Below, piece after piece: positions 21,096-31,994 of a stretch of 64,000 nucleotides of DNA. The notes under the pieces were generated by a model. That model had not been told where the DNA came from and ran no database searches. It saw only the letters and a list, made by a program, of their open reading frames with translations. The stretch spans positions 420,001-484,000 of the forward strand of contig JAJGOT010000166.1 in assembly GCA_022457155.1 (NCBI GenBank). Direction: 5' to 3'. The stretch's first letter is position 1; each line of letters starts with the position of its first letter. A program made the translations under genes and the position numbers. The DNA comes from Cladopsammia gracilis. Its lineage: Eukaryota > Cnidaria > Anthozoa > Scleractinia > Dendrophylliidae.

Positions 21096-21725
21096 CCGTT
21101 GATATAGAAACAGTTAAAAATACACATCTTTCAGTCTTCTGCCGGAAGATTTTAAAACAAATAAGGCGAAGAATTGTGAGGTATTGAATGCGTCAAAGGA
21201 GAGGAACACATAGCTTAGATCATATCAGCCTGTTAGTGAAGTAAACAAACTATGTGCGTGGGCGGATTCATATAACGACCACAACTGCTATCCAGTACCA
21301 AATGACTTCCTGACCGGCAGTTATATAATGTATATAAAAACAGTGTGGGCAAATAAACATCAACTTGATCCTGAAGTAGACTACGACAAAAAAGTGGGAC
21401 TACTCGCAGTGTAACTCTGAGGTACTTGAAGACGCTCAACGCTAGTACAGTGTAAAGCACAAGAGCGCATAATATAACCCGTTATACACCAACTCCGACT
21501 AGCGCTTGCTGCCATCCTTATTTTTCAGGTCTTTTTGTCCTCTACGGCCAAGGTAAGGAGAAAACTACCAACGCTATAATATATTCAATTTAGGAGTTTA
21601 ACTGTTTAACTGCTTCCAGTTTAATGATCACTTTGCATTTAGCGTTTACGACACAAACTGGTAGCTGACATGAACATGAGAACCGATCCAACGACTCGTT
21701 TCGGTGGAAAGCTCTGCCGAAGGCC

Positions 21726-22171
21726 TTAAAGTGCCTATCACGCCTAGAAAGTTATTTTCAGAATTAACTCTATGTACATTGGATAGTTGAATGGTTAAAT
21801 ATTTCTTGTTTTGAACGTCGTGTTAGTGAGTTATAGAGATTTGAATTTACACAATGCTAATTAGATGACGTCAACCCGGGAATCATTTATTACACAAGTA
21901 CTTCTTTTCACGAATCAATTGACTATCCACAGTTTATTTTTAGTATTTATCAAATTAATTATCCTCAAGCTGTAAACTGCGCATTGTAAATTGGCGTAAA
22001 AATAATGGCAAATTCGCGGGTTGACATCATCTAATTAGCATTTTGTAAATTTAAAACTCTATAACGCAATAACGCGACGTTCAAAACAAGAAATATTTTA
22101 CCATATTCAACTATTCAATGTACATAAAGTTGATTCTGAAAATAACTTTCTAGGGGTGATTGGCACTTTAA
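21726..22171. mobile_element. foldback element at TTAA target
   Basis: TTAA followed by AGTGCCTATCACGCCTAGAA at the left is mirrored at the right by CTAGGGGTGATTGGCACT then TTAA. The arms run for about 155 bp (including TTTCTTGTTTTGAACGTCG and GCTAATTAGATGA) with a diverged centre. TTAA on both sides fits a piggyBac-type target duplication by general knowledge. No transposase. Confidence 0.82.
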
Positions 22172-22545
22172 CCATCTTAAAAATTCGTAATTACACTGGA
22201 CTAAAAGCTAAAGTTTTCTCTAGTAAAATGCCGCCTCAAGCTTCCTAACATCGGAAAATTTAACGCCTTTTGTTACCGAAGGGATAGGAAAATGTCGTTT
22301 TCGCGGTACGGAATATATAAGGTCAGCTAGCTAGATTTTTAGAAAAGGAGAAAGCAGCTATATTTAAATCCGGGGAAGAAGATTCCAGTTCCCATAAATT
22401 TTCTGGTGCTGAAATATTTAAGTAAAAGATTGAAAATCTCAAACTGTATTAGCTTTCACGTAGTTTCCTGTACAGGCATTAAAATGACATGAAAAACAGT
22501 ATTCAATCGTTTGCCTAAAATTCCTTGCCCAGAGGGCGGAAGAGT

Positions 22546-22599
22546 GGGGGGGGGGGGGGGGCACCCCCGTCATTTTTATATGTGAGCCTCCCCCCCGGG
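22546..22599. mobile_element. collapsed poly-G-ended element
   Basis: A G run, CACCCCCGTCATTTTTATAT, GTGAGCCTCCCCCCC and GGG. This is the terminal inverted repeat of the element at 35762-36041 with its interior lost. Confidence 0.55.
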
Positions 22600-22839
22600 A
22601 TTCCTTGTTGGGTATCACAAAAGAATTGCTCCAAGTTGTCAGATTTTCGTTACTTTTATTTAGCGGTGCCCCGCTCCCGAAAACAGGGCTAAAAGTAAAA
22701 TGCGATTTTACCTTCAGTACATGCACTAGCAAATATTTCACTTTTTAATTTATGATATAGTTCTTGCTTGACAATAATTACAACTAACTACTGCGTCGGT
22801 TTGCGATGTTTTCCTCCCTTGATCACTCCACAGAATTTG

Positions 22840-23340
22840 GCACTAGTTTGCATAAAAGAGAGATTTAATGAACACCGCCGTACTATAGATAATCCCAACA
22901 CCAAGTCTAAACCTACTACAGCCGCCGAACATTTTCTCTCCTCTCCTAATCACACGGGCTAATGACATGCAACTATTAAATCCCCATTGAAAAAAAATTC
23001 TCTAACCGAGACTCAATACGTAAGGCCAAAGAAGTTTTCTTAATTTCAAAAGGCCTTAAAGGCAGAACACTTGTACCTTATGGCCTCAACATTGGCGAAG
23101 AAACATATTATTAATTCATTTTCGTATTAGTTCCCTTTCATTGTTTTCTGTATATTTTTCGTTATCAGCTAGTTTTATTTCTGTCCGATCATTGTTATTT
23201 TTTAGGTGAAGCCCTACGTATTTCCGTTGTTACGTAAGCATGTCACCTATACATAAAAAAAATGTAAATTTTACCTCATAATTGTACTTGAAGAAGGCTG
23301 GTTTGGCCAGCAGAAATATAGTACATCTTTAAATTTCTAC
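22840..23340 (+). mobile_element. Penelope-like element 3' end with broken GIY-YIG frame
   Basis: IKERFNEHRRTIDNPNTKSK then PTTAAEHFLSSPNHT is followed, after two frameshifts, by NRDSIRKAKEVFLISKGLKG and ends GEETYY stop near 23112. This is the C-terminal part of the endonuclease region seen in Penelope-like elements (family knowledge). The following UTR has TACGTATTTCCGTTGTTACG and TTGAAGAAGGCTGGTTTGGC then CAGCAGAAATATAGTAC; GCTGG and CCAGC can pair as a hairpin. The upstream catalytic part is missing. Confidence 0.75.
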
Positions 23341-23464
23341 CTACGTTGTATCAGTCTTTGCTTCTATGCTTAAGTTTGCTCGCAGGAATAAATTAAATCA
23401 GCTCCTTTTAGACATAGAAATTTGAAGTTTAAATTAACAGTGTTATCGGGTTTTTTTATCTCAG

Positions 23465-23798
23465 TGAAATTGAAGACGCAATGAACAAAAAGCCAGAGGA
23501 ATTTAACCCATTGAAACAGACAACTGAGCTCAGAGAAAAATCGCTTACACCGGGATATCGGGCGCAGCCTCGCTTCAAGAACATCGTTCATCTTTGGGAG
23601 TTTCTGTTCGAGCTTCTAGAAGAAGAAAGTTGTCGTTCATTGATAACTTGGAACAATAAGGAACGCAGGGAGTTTAAACTAAGAAACCCTGAGGAAGTCG
23701 CGAAGCGATGGGGGATAGTTAAAAGACGAAGAGGGATGAATTATGAGAAACTGAGCCGAGCCTTAAGATACTACTATGCACAAGGAATTATTAAAAAG
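23465..23798 (+). CDS. ETS copy 3, exon A (first part of ETS domain)
   Basis: A strong polypyrimidine tract and ATCTCAG precede the exon; the donor is AAAAAG before GTGAGT. An ATG at 23481 is in frame, giving 106 codons. The leader is MNKKPEEFNPLKQTTELREK, followed by the ETS domain from FKNIVHLWEFLFELLEEES to the canonical recognition helix MNYEKLSRALRYYY and AQGIIKK. Counted from the AG, one base precedes the first full codon, while copies 1, 2, 4 and 5 have two. So either the upstream exon differs in phase or translation starts at this ATG, which I prefer. Predicted product from this ATG: 287 residues with exon B. It is the most divergent of the five. Confidence 0.88.
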
Positions 23799-23821
23799 GT
23801 GAGTTGGTGAAAATCCCAAAT

Positions 23822-23945
23822 TTCGTTTTGTAAAATATTAAAAAAAAAATGGTACCATACAAAAGTACTGTCGAAGAGGTTTCATTTGAATGGTCACACC
23901 ATAGGATTTCATCCATAGACTCAAAAGTTAGAACTCTGGGAGTGT
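23822..23945 (-). mobile_element. one-unit subfamily B fragment in copy 3 intron
   Basis: It begins just inside the intron with CCCAAATTTCGTTTTGTAAA, then GGTACCATACAAAAGTACTG and one reverse unit, ending near AACTCTGGGAGTG. The rest of the intron (to 24548) includes a short duplicated phrase, CATAATCAGCGCTCAAA, near 24410-24450. Confidence 0.7.
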
Positions 23946-24548
23946 CGAACATGTCTTAACGGGCATATTGATGATACATTTGTGCCCGATTTGTAGAACC
24001 TTGCACATCTTCCTTGGTATTTATAATTAATTAGTCATTCTTGCCTAATAGTTCTGAAAAGTTTTCAGACTGATAAGAACTAGCAGGCAAGGATGGTTAC
24101 TAACTTGCATAATCTAATATGGGACTCAACATGTCATAAAACCTTGAGTGGGAGAGCTTGCAGTAAAGTTGGTATTAAAAATATGTTGTGTTAGATTTTT
24201 AGGTGGACTGACTGGTCAGCTATTGCAAGCCAGAATGATTGACATTTTTGTAATGAAACCCCATTAGGACACATGTTTTATATCCATGTACAATCGATGT
24301 GATTACATTTTTATATGAAACGTTAAGGTTTAAAAACCACTGGAATAACCGTGTACAATCTAACTTGCACCACGCTGGTCAGACAACGTGAAGGCATTCT
24401 CTCAACAAGGCATAATCAGCGCTCAAATTGCAGCGCATAATCAGCGCTCAAAACTAGAAGGCAGAAACGGATAGATCTGTTTCGCCCTAAATTGGGTCAT
24501 GAAACACTAAAATAAGTAAAGTATTTTTTTTTTGTTTCGTTGTTTTAG

Positions 24549-25094
24549 GTTAAGGGTCAAAGATTGGTCTACCAGTTTAACAAGCTGCCATACAAATACG
24601 AACCAGAAAGGATACAGTCTCTTTATCGTCTTCATCGCCCACGAAAGATGGATGATACGTCAAATGAACAACTAAACAGAAGATTATTAGAGTCTCCACC
24701 TCAACAATTTAATCCAGCCAACACCAGGTCCTCGGTATTTAAACCCACCAATACTCCTCACGAGAGAGGCTGCTCGTGGCCAGTGGCACCCATACCTACT
24801 CGTCCTGTTTGGTGGTACCCAGTCTCTCCAGCTCCTGTATCAAGAGCCTGTGCTATGCAAAGTAGTATCATTTTTCCACCCGCCAATGCACTGTCCTCAT
24901 TTTCTATATCGCTGGATGTTGAACCAATAAAACCTGTTTATCACGCTTATGTTGAACCAGTAAAACCTGTTTATCATGCTTATGTTCAACCAGTAAAACC
25001 TGTTTATCCTGCTTATGTTGAACCAGTAAAGCCTGTTTATCCTGCTTATGCTACTGCATCAATCCCTGTTTCTGTAATTCAAAAAGCAGCATAA
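24549..25094 (+). CDS. ETS copy 3, exon B with 11-residue tail repeats
   Basis: TTGTTTTAG precedes GTTAAGGG. The exon reads VKGQRLVYQFNKLPYKYEPE in phase 0 with exon A and ends at TAA 25092. After the ETS end the tail is Pro-rich, with SWPVAPIPTRPVWWYPV matching the spaced Trp/Pro segment of the other copies. It ends in four tandem 11-residue repeats of VEPVKPVYPAY type, coded by 33-bp DNA repeats at about 24917-25049, then ATASIPVSVIQKAA. The other copies have no such repeats. The ending PVSVI is shared with copies 1 and 2 (VPVSVIMRAA, VPVSVIIRAP), so it is a conserved C-terminal motif. An AATAAA lies near 25299. Confidence 0.88.
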   Translation, partial: VKGQRLVYQFNKLPYKYEPERIQSLYRLHRPRKMDDTSNEQLNRRLLESPPQQFNPANTRSSVFKPTNTPHERGCSWPVAPIPTRPVWWYPVSPAPVSRACAMQSSIIFPPANALSSFSISLDVEPIKPVYHAYVEPVKPVYHAYVQPVKPVYPAYVEPVKPVYPAYATASIPVSVIQKAA

Positions 25095-25478
25095 TGTCCA
25101 TCTTCATACACTTTAATTGCATGCAATCATTCAGATTATTTTTTGTTGTGTGTGTATTTTTATATATTCACCACAAAAAAATATAAAGAGTTACAAAGAA
25201 GATGAAACAGTACACGGCCTAGTAAGAATTAAGAAACAACCAGGCTTATAATATTACGTATTATTTTAATTTATTTATTTAATTTGACAGAAAGATGAAT
25301 AAATAGCTATCTGAGTACTAGAGCGATTTGTAATTGAGTGTCGAAAGTAATTTTTAAATTGCTTTGGGTTTGCATTGTTATGCTTCTTTAATTTTGTCAA
25401 CCATTCAGAAGTAAAACTAAGACCAATCGCGACTTCCTCACACGCGTTTTCCCGCGCTTGTCGCCGGTAACATAGAAT

Positions 25479-25530
25479 AGAATAGAATAGAATAGGATAG
25501 AATAGATAACTTTATTTATACAGGGTATTT
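25479..25530. repeat. AATAG-type microsatellite and short tail
   Basis: Repeats of AATAGAATAGAATAG lead into ATAACTTTATTTATACAGGG, a pattern seen at the 3' ends of LINE/SINE copies read in reverse. Confidence 0.6.
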
Positions 25531-25549
25531 TCATCGGCTTATTTATCAT

Positions 25550-26430
25550 AACAAGAGGCTCCTAGCAGCCTTTACTCATGCGCATGCGTAAGTTAGTTTT
25601 ATGATATATTTTAAACATGATAAGAAGATGTCCGACATGGCAAAGAGTACTCCTTTCATTCAGTCATCGTTCCTGCAAACCGCATTGTTTACTATTGATT
25701 GTTTTGGAAATGAAGGCTGTACCACAATGAAGGGAATGATTCTTCTAAGTCTTATATATACCGAACATGAACATTGCTAATGTAAGTAGGGTTGTAGGAG
25801 ATGCTGTCGTGACACTTGGGTAACGCTCTTTCACCGGAAGTGAGAATGGCCGGAAGTCACTAAACAGGAAGTGTAGTGGCAAAGCTATAAACCGGAAGTG
25901 TACAATTTAAAATATGCGTGCATAAATTTGCATGCAAAATCGTGACACAAAAAATAAAAATAATAAAAATAACAAGAACAAGAGGCTCCTAGCAGCCTAT
26001 ACTCATGCGCATGCGTAAGTAAGTTAAGAAGATGAAAAGAAGATAAGAAGATGAGAAGAAGATGATAAGAAGATAAGAAGATGATAAGAAGATGTCCGAC
26101 ATGGCGAAGAGTACTCCTTTCATTCAGTCATCGTTCCTGCAAACCACGTTGTTTACTATTGATTGTTTTGGAAATGAAGGCTGTACCACAATGAAGGGAA
26201 TGATTCTTCTATGTCTTATATATACCAAACATGAACATTGCTAATGTAAGTAGGGTTGTAGGAGACGCTGTCGTGACACTAAAGTAACGCTCTTTTACCG
26301 GAAGTGAGAGTAGCCGGAAGTCACTAAACAGGAAGTGTAGTGGCGAAGCTATGAACCGGAAGTGTACAATTTAAAATATGCGTGCATAAATTTGCATGCA
26401 AAATCGTGACACAAAAAATAAAAATAACAA
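25550..26430. repeat. tandem duplication of about 435 bp with four ETS-type sites per copy
   Basis: The first copy starts AACAAGAGGCTCCTAGCAGC near 25550 and the second with the same words near 25978. Shared blocks include ATGTCCGACATGGC, GAGTACTCCTTTCATTCAGT, GGGTTGTAGGAGA and ATGCGTGCATAAATTTGCAT. Each copy has ACCGGAAGT, GCCGGAAGT, ACAGGAAGT and ACCGGAAGT in the same order, starting at 25833, 25849, 25864, 25891 and at 26297, 26313, 26328, 26355. Between the copies an AAGAAGAT-type simple repeat (26027-26096) has expanded in the second. It lies between the 3' ends of ETS copies 3 and 4. Confidence 0.85.
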
Positions 26431-26799
26431 GAAAAACGGAGCCGAAACCTTACCTCATGCCGCTTCGCGCATGAGTAATAAGCTAGCTACCTATCTTCCT
26501 AACTACAAATAAGAGGTACAAGAAATAAAAAAAATAAAAACTGCTTTTCGTGGAGTGGAGGCCGTGTTCAAAAATATACTTAAAACTTTACATGTATTTG
26601 CTTCGTGCTCTGATTGGCTGATTGGTTTGTCCGTGACTATTGTGATTGGCCAGAGTAATTAAAATAGTTTGGTTTGGGTTTTACGACACTAAACTATTTT
26701 TCAGTTTACGAAAATCAAAGTTTACCAAGCTAAAAAGGTCTGAGGATGAAACTGGCTTAAGCATAACCCGGCAGTGATAAAAAAATAAAAATAAAAACA

Positions 26800-27075
26800 T
26801 CCTGCACTGTGACCATCCAAATAAAAGGTATTGAACATTACTTTCCTATGAGATTCTCTTGTTTATCACGCAATAGATGGTTTTCACTCACGTGACCTTC
26901 AGTCCTGTGGGACTCAAATGACAAAGGCCATGGCGGCCATGTTGTTGCACATAACAAAAGAAGTTAATTCATTAAAATTCTTTTGTAGGTGTGCACCAAC
27001 ATGGCCGCCGTGTGAAAACCACCTATAGTTACGCAATACAGGGAGGTTCTAACTTTTGAGTCTGTGGATGAAATA
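26800..27075 (+). repeat. 105-bp repeat unit split by a MITE
   Basis: The left part of one unit (CACTGTGACCATCCAAATAA to GTTTATCACGCAATA) and the right part (ACGCAATACAGGGAGGTTCT to GAGTCTGTGGATGAAATACT) are separated by the insert at 26876-27030. Confidence 0.8.
26876..27030. mobile_element. MITE with GGTTTTCAC ends and 8-bp flanking repeat
   Basis: ACGCAATA occurs at 26868-26875 and 27031-27038. Inside, GATGGTTTTCACTCACGTGA at the left is mirrored by GTGTGAAAACCACCTATAG at the right, with GGCGGCCATGTTG and CAACATGGCCGCC as inner arms. An 8-bp duplication would fit hAT elements by general knowledge. It is related in its inner motif to 54762-54939 and 62111-62268. Confidence 0.75.
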
Positions 27076-28376
27076 CTGGTAAACAAAGTGGCAAAAGAAA
27101 AAGATATTTCAGTTTTATACTATCGTAAAATTCTGAATCTAAGCCCTAGGTTTATATTAGTTTGTTTAACCCTCCCCCCGAGACAACTTTACTGAGCGTT
27201 TATATGAAAGTTTGGCGACTTCAGTAAACTAGCAGTAATCACAGATTATGGAGACGCGTTCGAATGAATTTCCGGCGGAAATGAGCCCCTGAAAAAAGAA
27301 AAGGGGGGGGGGCGGCCATTTGGAAAAATCTCAAATTTTACTGCACATAAACCACAGGACAACCAACACGATCTTCGAACGCGATAAGTCACGTCTTGTC
27401 CTTGAACTGGGGACGAGATGGAGGCATCTCGCCCGGGTAGGGTGGACAAAGTGTTTATATGATGAAAATATGATATAAAGCCCTAAAAATTTGTCCCGTC
27501 TGACCCTCCACCGAATCGAGTTTGCGATCCTCATGTAAACGGTTAGTGGAATTTTCAAAGAAATATGCAAAAGTTAGCTCGCCCGAGATAACTCGGGGAG
27601 GAGGGGAGGAGGAAGGGTTGTCTCACGGGTAACCGAGAGCATATAAGTGGGGCATTATTTTCGCCAGGAGGGCTTATATGCGAGGGAGCTTATTATTTAG
27701 GGGAATTTTACATTTCAAAAAGAATTGAGTTTGTAAAGGAAGAGCAAAGCTTAAACTATCTGAGCAGTGCAAAAAGGGAAGCTTTTTTTCGACAAAACAA
27801 AATGGGCATCAATTAACGCTTTCTTTTGATGGTAACTATAGAGGGGCAACCAACAAGGAATGCAGGGGCGGATCTAGGGGGAGGGTGCAGGGGGTGCGCA
27901 TACCCCCCCCCCCCCCCACCCCCCCTGAGATGACCTGCGGTTTTCAGTAATACAACTGGTATTCTGCAAAACAAAACAAAAGCTATGTGACTAGTCTATT
28001 TCGTTTTAGTGAGACTATGTGAAAGCTAAAAACAAATTGATGTTTTGGGTTCTTTTAGCGGATTAGAATATTATACGGTACGTTAGAAAAACAACGACGT
28101 CTATTTACAATAATACTGTTAGACTGCTTGAATATGTTCTTCAGTGAACTTTTATCATTTTATCAGTGAATGTCATTAACAGTACTATATATTTACATAG
28201 CTAACTAAGAGTAAATCATTTTCTCTTGACAAAGCAAATGTGTTTCCATGAACTTAAAATATTTACAAACAAATGTAATGCATTAAACCTCTTCTAGCTT
28301 CACCTGGTCTACGAATTCTCAATACCACAGTCTATCATTTTATCATTATCACGTTTAACAGGTATATGGAAATGTC
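27076..28376. other. spacer 3' of ETS copy 4
   Basis: It contains G runs near 27303-27312 and a C-rich block near 27901-27923 preceded by GGCGGATCTAGGGGGAGGGT, a widespread low-complexity repeat edge. The part from about 28250 to 28376 resembles the region just downstream of copy 5 (AATGCATTAAACCTCTTCTA; CTATCATTTTATCA), so it is probably the 3' UTR of copy 4. Confidence 0.5.
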
Positions 28377-28763
28377 CTAAAAACAGGAGAAACTGGCTTC
28401 CAACGACCTAAAACCAAACGGCGGAAATGACAGCAACGTCCGTGGGTCGACAGGAGGAAACATAATTCTACTTCGGGTATGTCCACTTCCGCAGCATGGA
28501 ACTAAGCAGATGGAACACCTTGGGATATGAACAGGTGGCCAGGACCAAACTGTCCTAACAGGAGTACTGGTGGGGACGAAAGCTGGAGGTTTTTGCATAA
28601 AGATACTGGTTTTTGATGGCGATGGTGGCGTGAATGGTCTTCGTTCTTGTTCGTCGTTGATACTTGCTCTTATCTTACTTGCGTGACGTAAGGATCTTGT
28701 CACGCCAGGCTCATATTTGTAGGGAAGTTTGTTAAACTTGTACACCAACCTTTGACCAGGGAC
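28377..28763 (-). CDS. ETS copy 4, exon B (end of ETS domain and tail)
   Basis: CTTACTTAG precedes GTCCCTGG on the minus strand. The exon starts VPGQRLVYKFNKLPYKYEPG, then SLRHASKIRASINDEQERR and a Pro/Ser tail, ending at TAG 28377. It aligns with copy 5 exon B throughout (SLRHASKISASIHDEQERR) but is 22 codons shorter and lacks the duplicated VTPPSP segment. Copies 4 and 5 have VPGQ where copies 1-3 have VKGQ. Total predicted product with the other two exons: 250 residues. Confidence 0.88.
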   Translation of the reverse strand, partial: VPGQRLVYKFNKLPYKYEPGVTRSLRHASKIRASINDEQERRPFTPPSPSKTSIFMQKPPAFVPTSTPVRTVWSWPPVHIPRCSICLVPCCGSGHTRSRIMFPPVDPRTLLSFPPFGFRSLEASFSCF

Positions 28764-28996
28764 CTAAGTAAGGATAAGTTAAGAACGATTACTGACACGC
28801 CATTCAAGATATTTTTACCTACAATATATTTAATTCATGTTTTCCAGTAATATGAGTGACGGTGTTGATACCAAACCAAAAAAACTCTTCAAGTGTTTGC
28901 CTTTCAGTTTTGTTTTCAAGTTTTCACGTTCTAGAATATCCTTAAACCTCCTTATCATTCAACCCAATTTCCTAACGGGTTATCGGTTGTTTGTTA

Positions 28997-29375
28997 AAAT
29001 GATATTGAATCAATATTGATATGAGAAATTGCAATTGTCTCAACAATATGATTTTGCAGTTTTCCTCTTCGGTTACAGTAGACATTGCCAAATCGAAATG
29101 CAAGGATTCCTATTGACTTTACATAAATGATACTGAATCAATATTGATATGAGAAATTGTCTCAACAATATGATTTTTCAGCTTTCCTCTTCGGTTACAG
29201 TGAACATTGCCAAATCGAAATGCAAGGATTCCTATTGGCTTCACATAAATGATATTGAATCAATATTGATATGAGAAATTGTCTCAACAATATGATTTTG
29301 CAGCTTTACTCTTCGGTTTCTGACAGTGGACATTGCCAAATCGAAATGCAAGGATTCCTATTGGCTTTACATAAA
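28997..29375 (+). repeat. three tandem copies of about 121-129 bp
   Basis: Each copy runs ATTGAATCAATATTGATATG, AGAAATTGTCTCAACAATAT, then CTCTTCGGTTACAGT and CATTGCCAAATCGAAATGCA, AGGATTCCTATTGGC. The third copy runs directly into the LINE frame, so the repeat arose by duplication of the 5' edge of the truncated LINE. Confidence 0.8.
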
Positions 29376-29886
29376 TGCCTCCACAATTGAACCTTCAGGT
29401 ACAAAGAAGTGGGAAAAAGATCTCAATCTACAAGTTTTTAGCTGGGAGTTAGCTTTCACCCGAATAAGCAAACTTTGTAAGGATAGCAAGTTAAGAGAAT
29501 TTAATTATAAATTGCTGCACCGAATCGTCACCAAGAAAGAATTACACATATATGGTATCGAAACGAATAATAAATGCCTATACCGCGATGAACCCGACTC
29601 TTTATTACATTCCTACTTGGAATGCCAATCTACCGTGACACTCCTTGATAAAGGTATAAATTGGTTCAATAGTTCAAACAACACTAGCTATTTTCCTTCC
29701 ATGACGGAAAGGCTCTTTGGAATAGTGGACAGCACGGGTAACAACCGAAATTTTTTAAAGCTCAAGTTTTGCTTATTGTTTGCTAAATACTATATATATT
29801 GTCAGAAACTTCAATCCAAAACGTGCAATTTTCAAGAATTTATTGGAAAATTGAATTTCAGGCTCAGTATTGAGAAATATCTTTAA
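29326..29886 (+). mobile_element. L1-like LINE, C-terminal fragment of ORF2
   Basis: The 186-residue open frame reads KLREFNYKLLHRIVTKKELH, then a remnant of the C-terminal cysteine motif (NNKCLYRDEPDSLLHSYLEC) and a helical end to TAA at 29884-29886. This is the usual C-terminal region of L1/Tx1-group ORF2 proteins (family knowledge). The second cysteine expected in a C-x2-C motif is Arg here. Endonuclease and reverse transcriptase are missing. Confidence 0.8.
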
Positions 29887-30157
29887 TCCATCATAACCTA
29901 GAATAAGGGCAATTGCTTTTCCCTTTGTCTACTATTAATCTAGTTAACAATGTGTTTACAAGTCTTCTTAGTTTAGTCGAAAGTAACAGTTGTATGCACT
30001 AGATCTAGATATATATAATTTCCTTATATACATGTATTATATAAGCAAGTAATTGAACGTGTAATTTTTAAGTTGTACAATTATTTTTTCTTTCCTTCTT
30101 GTATTTTTTTCCAATGCTTAATCTCCCTCTACATTCCTTTTCTTTTATGACTTTTTG

Positions 30158-30260
<103 letters not shown>

Positions 30261-30426
30261 CGATTTTAGTGTAAATGTGGTGTATGTTAATCAACAAAGA
30301 TTTTCAAAAAAAAATTGTTGCCACTGAGGGTCTCATCAACAATGTCGAAGCATACAGTAACTGTAACTAGGGTCTCATTGTCTGTAGACTTTTGATGACT
30401 TTGACAAAAAACTTTTTTGTTTTTGG

Positions 30427-31880
30427 ATGACATCCTTAAATGTGACCATTTTAATGAATGGTATTGCGGAGCAGTACGATGTGACCTTTTAAATGAAAGC
30501 TAATGAACAGTACGTTACCCGGTGGTACTGTTTATCGATACTGTACAAGGTGGTTCTACCTTTGAGTCTGTGGATGAAATCCTAAAGTGTGACATTCAAA
30601 TGAAAGCAATTGAGCAGTACTTTCCTGTGGTACTGTTTATTATGCTGTACAAGGTGGTTCTAACTTTTGAGTCTGTGGATGAAATCCTAAAGTGTGACAT
30701 TCAAATGAAAGCAATTGAGCAGTACTTTCCTGTGGTACTGTTTATTATGCTGTACAAGGTGGTTCTAACTTTTGAGTCTGTGGATGAAATCCTAAAGTGT
30801 GACCATTCAAATGAAAGCTACTGAGCAGTACTTTCATGTGGTACTGTTTATTATGCTGTACAAGGTGGTTCTAACTTTTGAGTCTGTGGATGAAATCCTA
30901 AAGTGTGACCATTCAAATGAAAGCTACTGAGCAGTACTTTCCTGTGGTACTGTTTATTATGCAAGGTGGTTCTAACCAGTTTTGAGTCGATTTGAGTCTG
31001 TGGATGAAATCCTAAAGTGTGACCAAAGCTATTGAGCAGTACTTTCCTGTGGTACTGTATATTCAGCTGTACAAGGTGGTCCTAACTTTGAGTGTGTAGA
31101 TGAAATCCTAAAGTGTGACCGTTCAAATAAAACTAGCTATTGAGCAGTGCTTTCCTGTGGTACTGTTTCTTATGCTGTACAAGGTGGTTCTAACTTTGAG
31201 TGTGTGGATGAAATCCTAAAGTGTGACCATTCAAATGAAAGCTACTGAGCAGTACTTTCCTGTGGTGCTGTTTCTTATGCTGTACAAGGTGGTTCCAACT
31301 TTTGAGTATGTTGATGAAATCCTAAAGTGTGATCATTCAAATGAAAGCTATTGAGCAGTACTTTCCCGTGGCACTGTTTCATATGTTGTACTGGTAGTTT
31401 CATCTTTAGAGTCTGTGGATGAAATCTGATAGTCATTCATAAGTCAGTTTTCTGCCACAGTGCTGTTCCACTATGCTGTTTTGATGAAAGGATGAAATCC
31501 TATAGTGTGATCATTCAAATGAAAGCTACTGAGCAGTACTTTCCTATGGTACTGTTTATTATGCTGTACAAGGTGGTCCTAACTTTGAGTGTGTGAATGA
31601 AATCCTAAAGTGTGACCGTTCAAATGAAAAAGCTATTGAGCAGTACTTTTCTGTGGTGCTGTTTATTATACTGTACTGAAGCTGGTTGTAACTTTTGAGT
31701 CTGTGGATGAAATCCTAAAGTGTGACCGTTCAAATGAAAGCTATTAAGCAGTACGTTCCTGTGGCACTGTTTATTATGTTGTACTGGTAGTTTCATCTTT
31801 AGAGTCTGTGGATGAAATCTGATGGTCATTCATAAGTCAGTTTTCTGCCACAGTGCTGTTCCACTATGCTGTTTTCGATG
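30427..31880 (+). repeat. 105-bp repeat array (subfamily A, forward), about 13 units
   Basis: The longest array. Two adjacent units near 30590-30790 are identical, including a shared one-base loss (GTGACATTCAAATG for GTGACCATTCAAATG), so they duplicated recently. Two blocks with TTTCATCTTTAGAGTCTGTG and CATAAGTCAGTTTTCTGCCA, near 31390-31490 and 31780-31870, show a larger duplication of about 390 bp. Confidence 0.92.
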
Positions 31881-31994
31881 AGTTATTGAACAGTTTTTTG
31901 TCGTGTGGTTTTCTTGCCTTAGGACTGAATTAGTCATTCGTCACATTCACCTATACTCAAGCTAAAGCTAATTTACAATAGTTTGTATACTAAC

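Noticed and set aside
21530..21560. Possible 24-nt microexon (TTTTTCAG, exon, GTAAGG) upstream of ETS copy 3
   Set aside because: The splice-like ends are good, but its length leaves phase 0 and exon A of copy 3 needs another phase; there is no homologous sequence at other copies.
30522..30824. Open frame with repeated VLTFESVDEILKCD
   Set aside because: It is a translation of 105-bp repeat units; similar frames appear at every array and decay with it.
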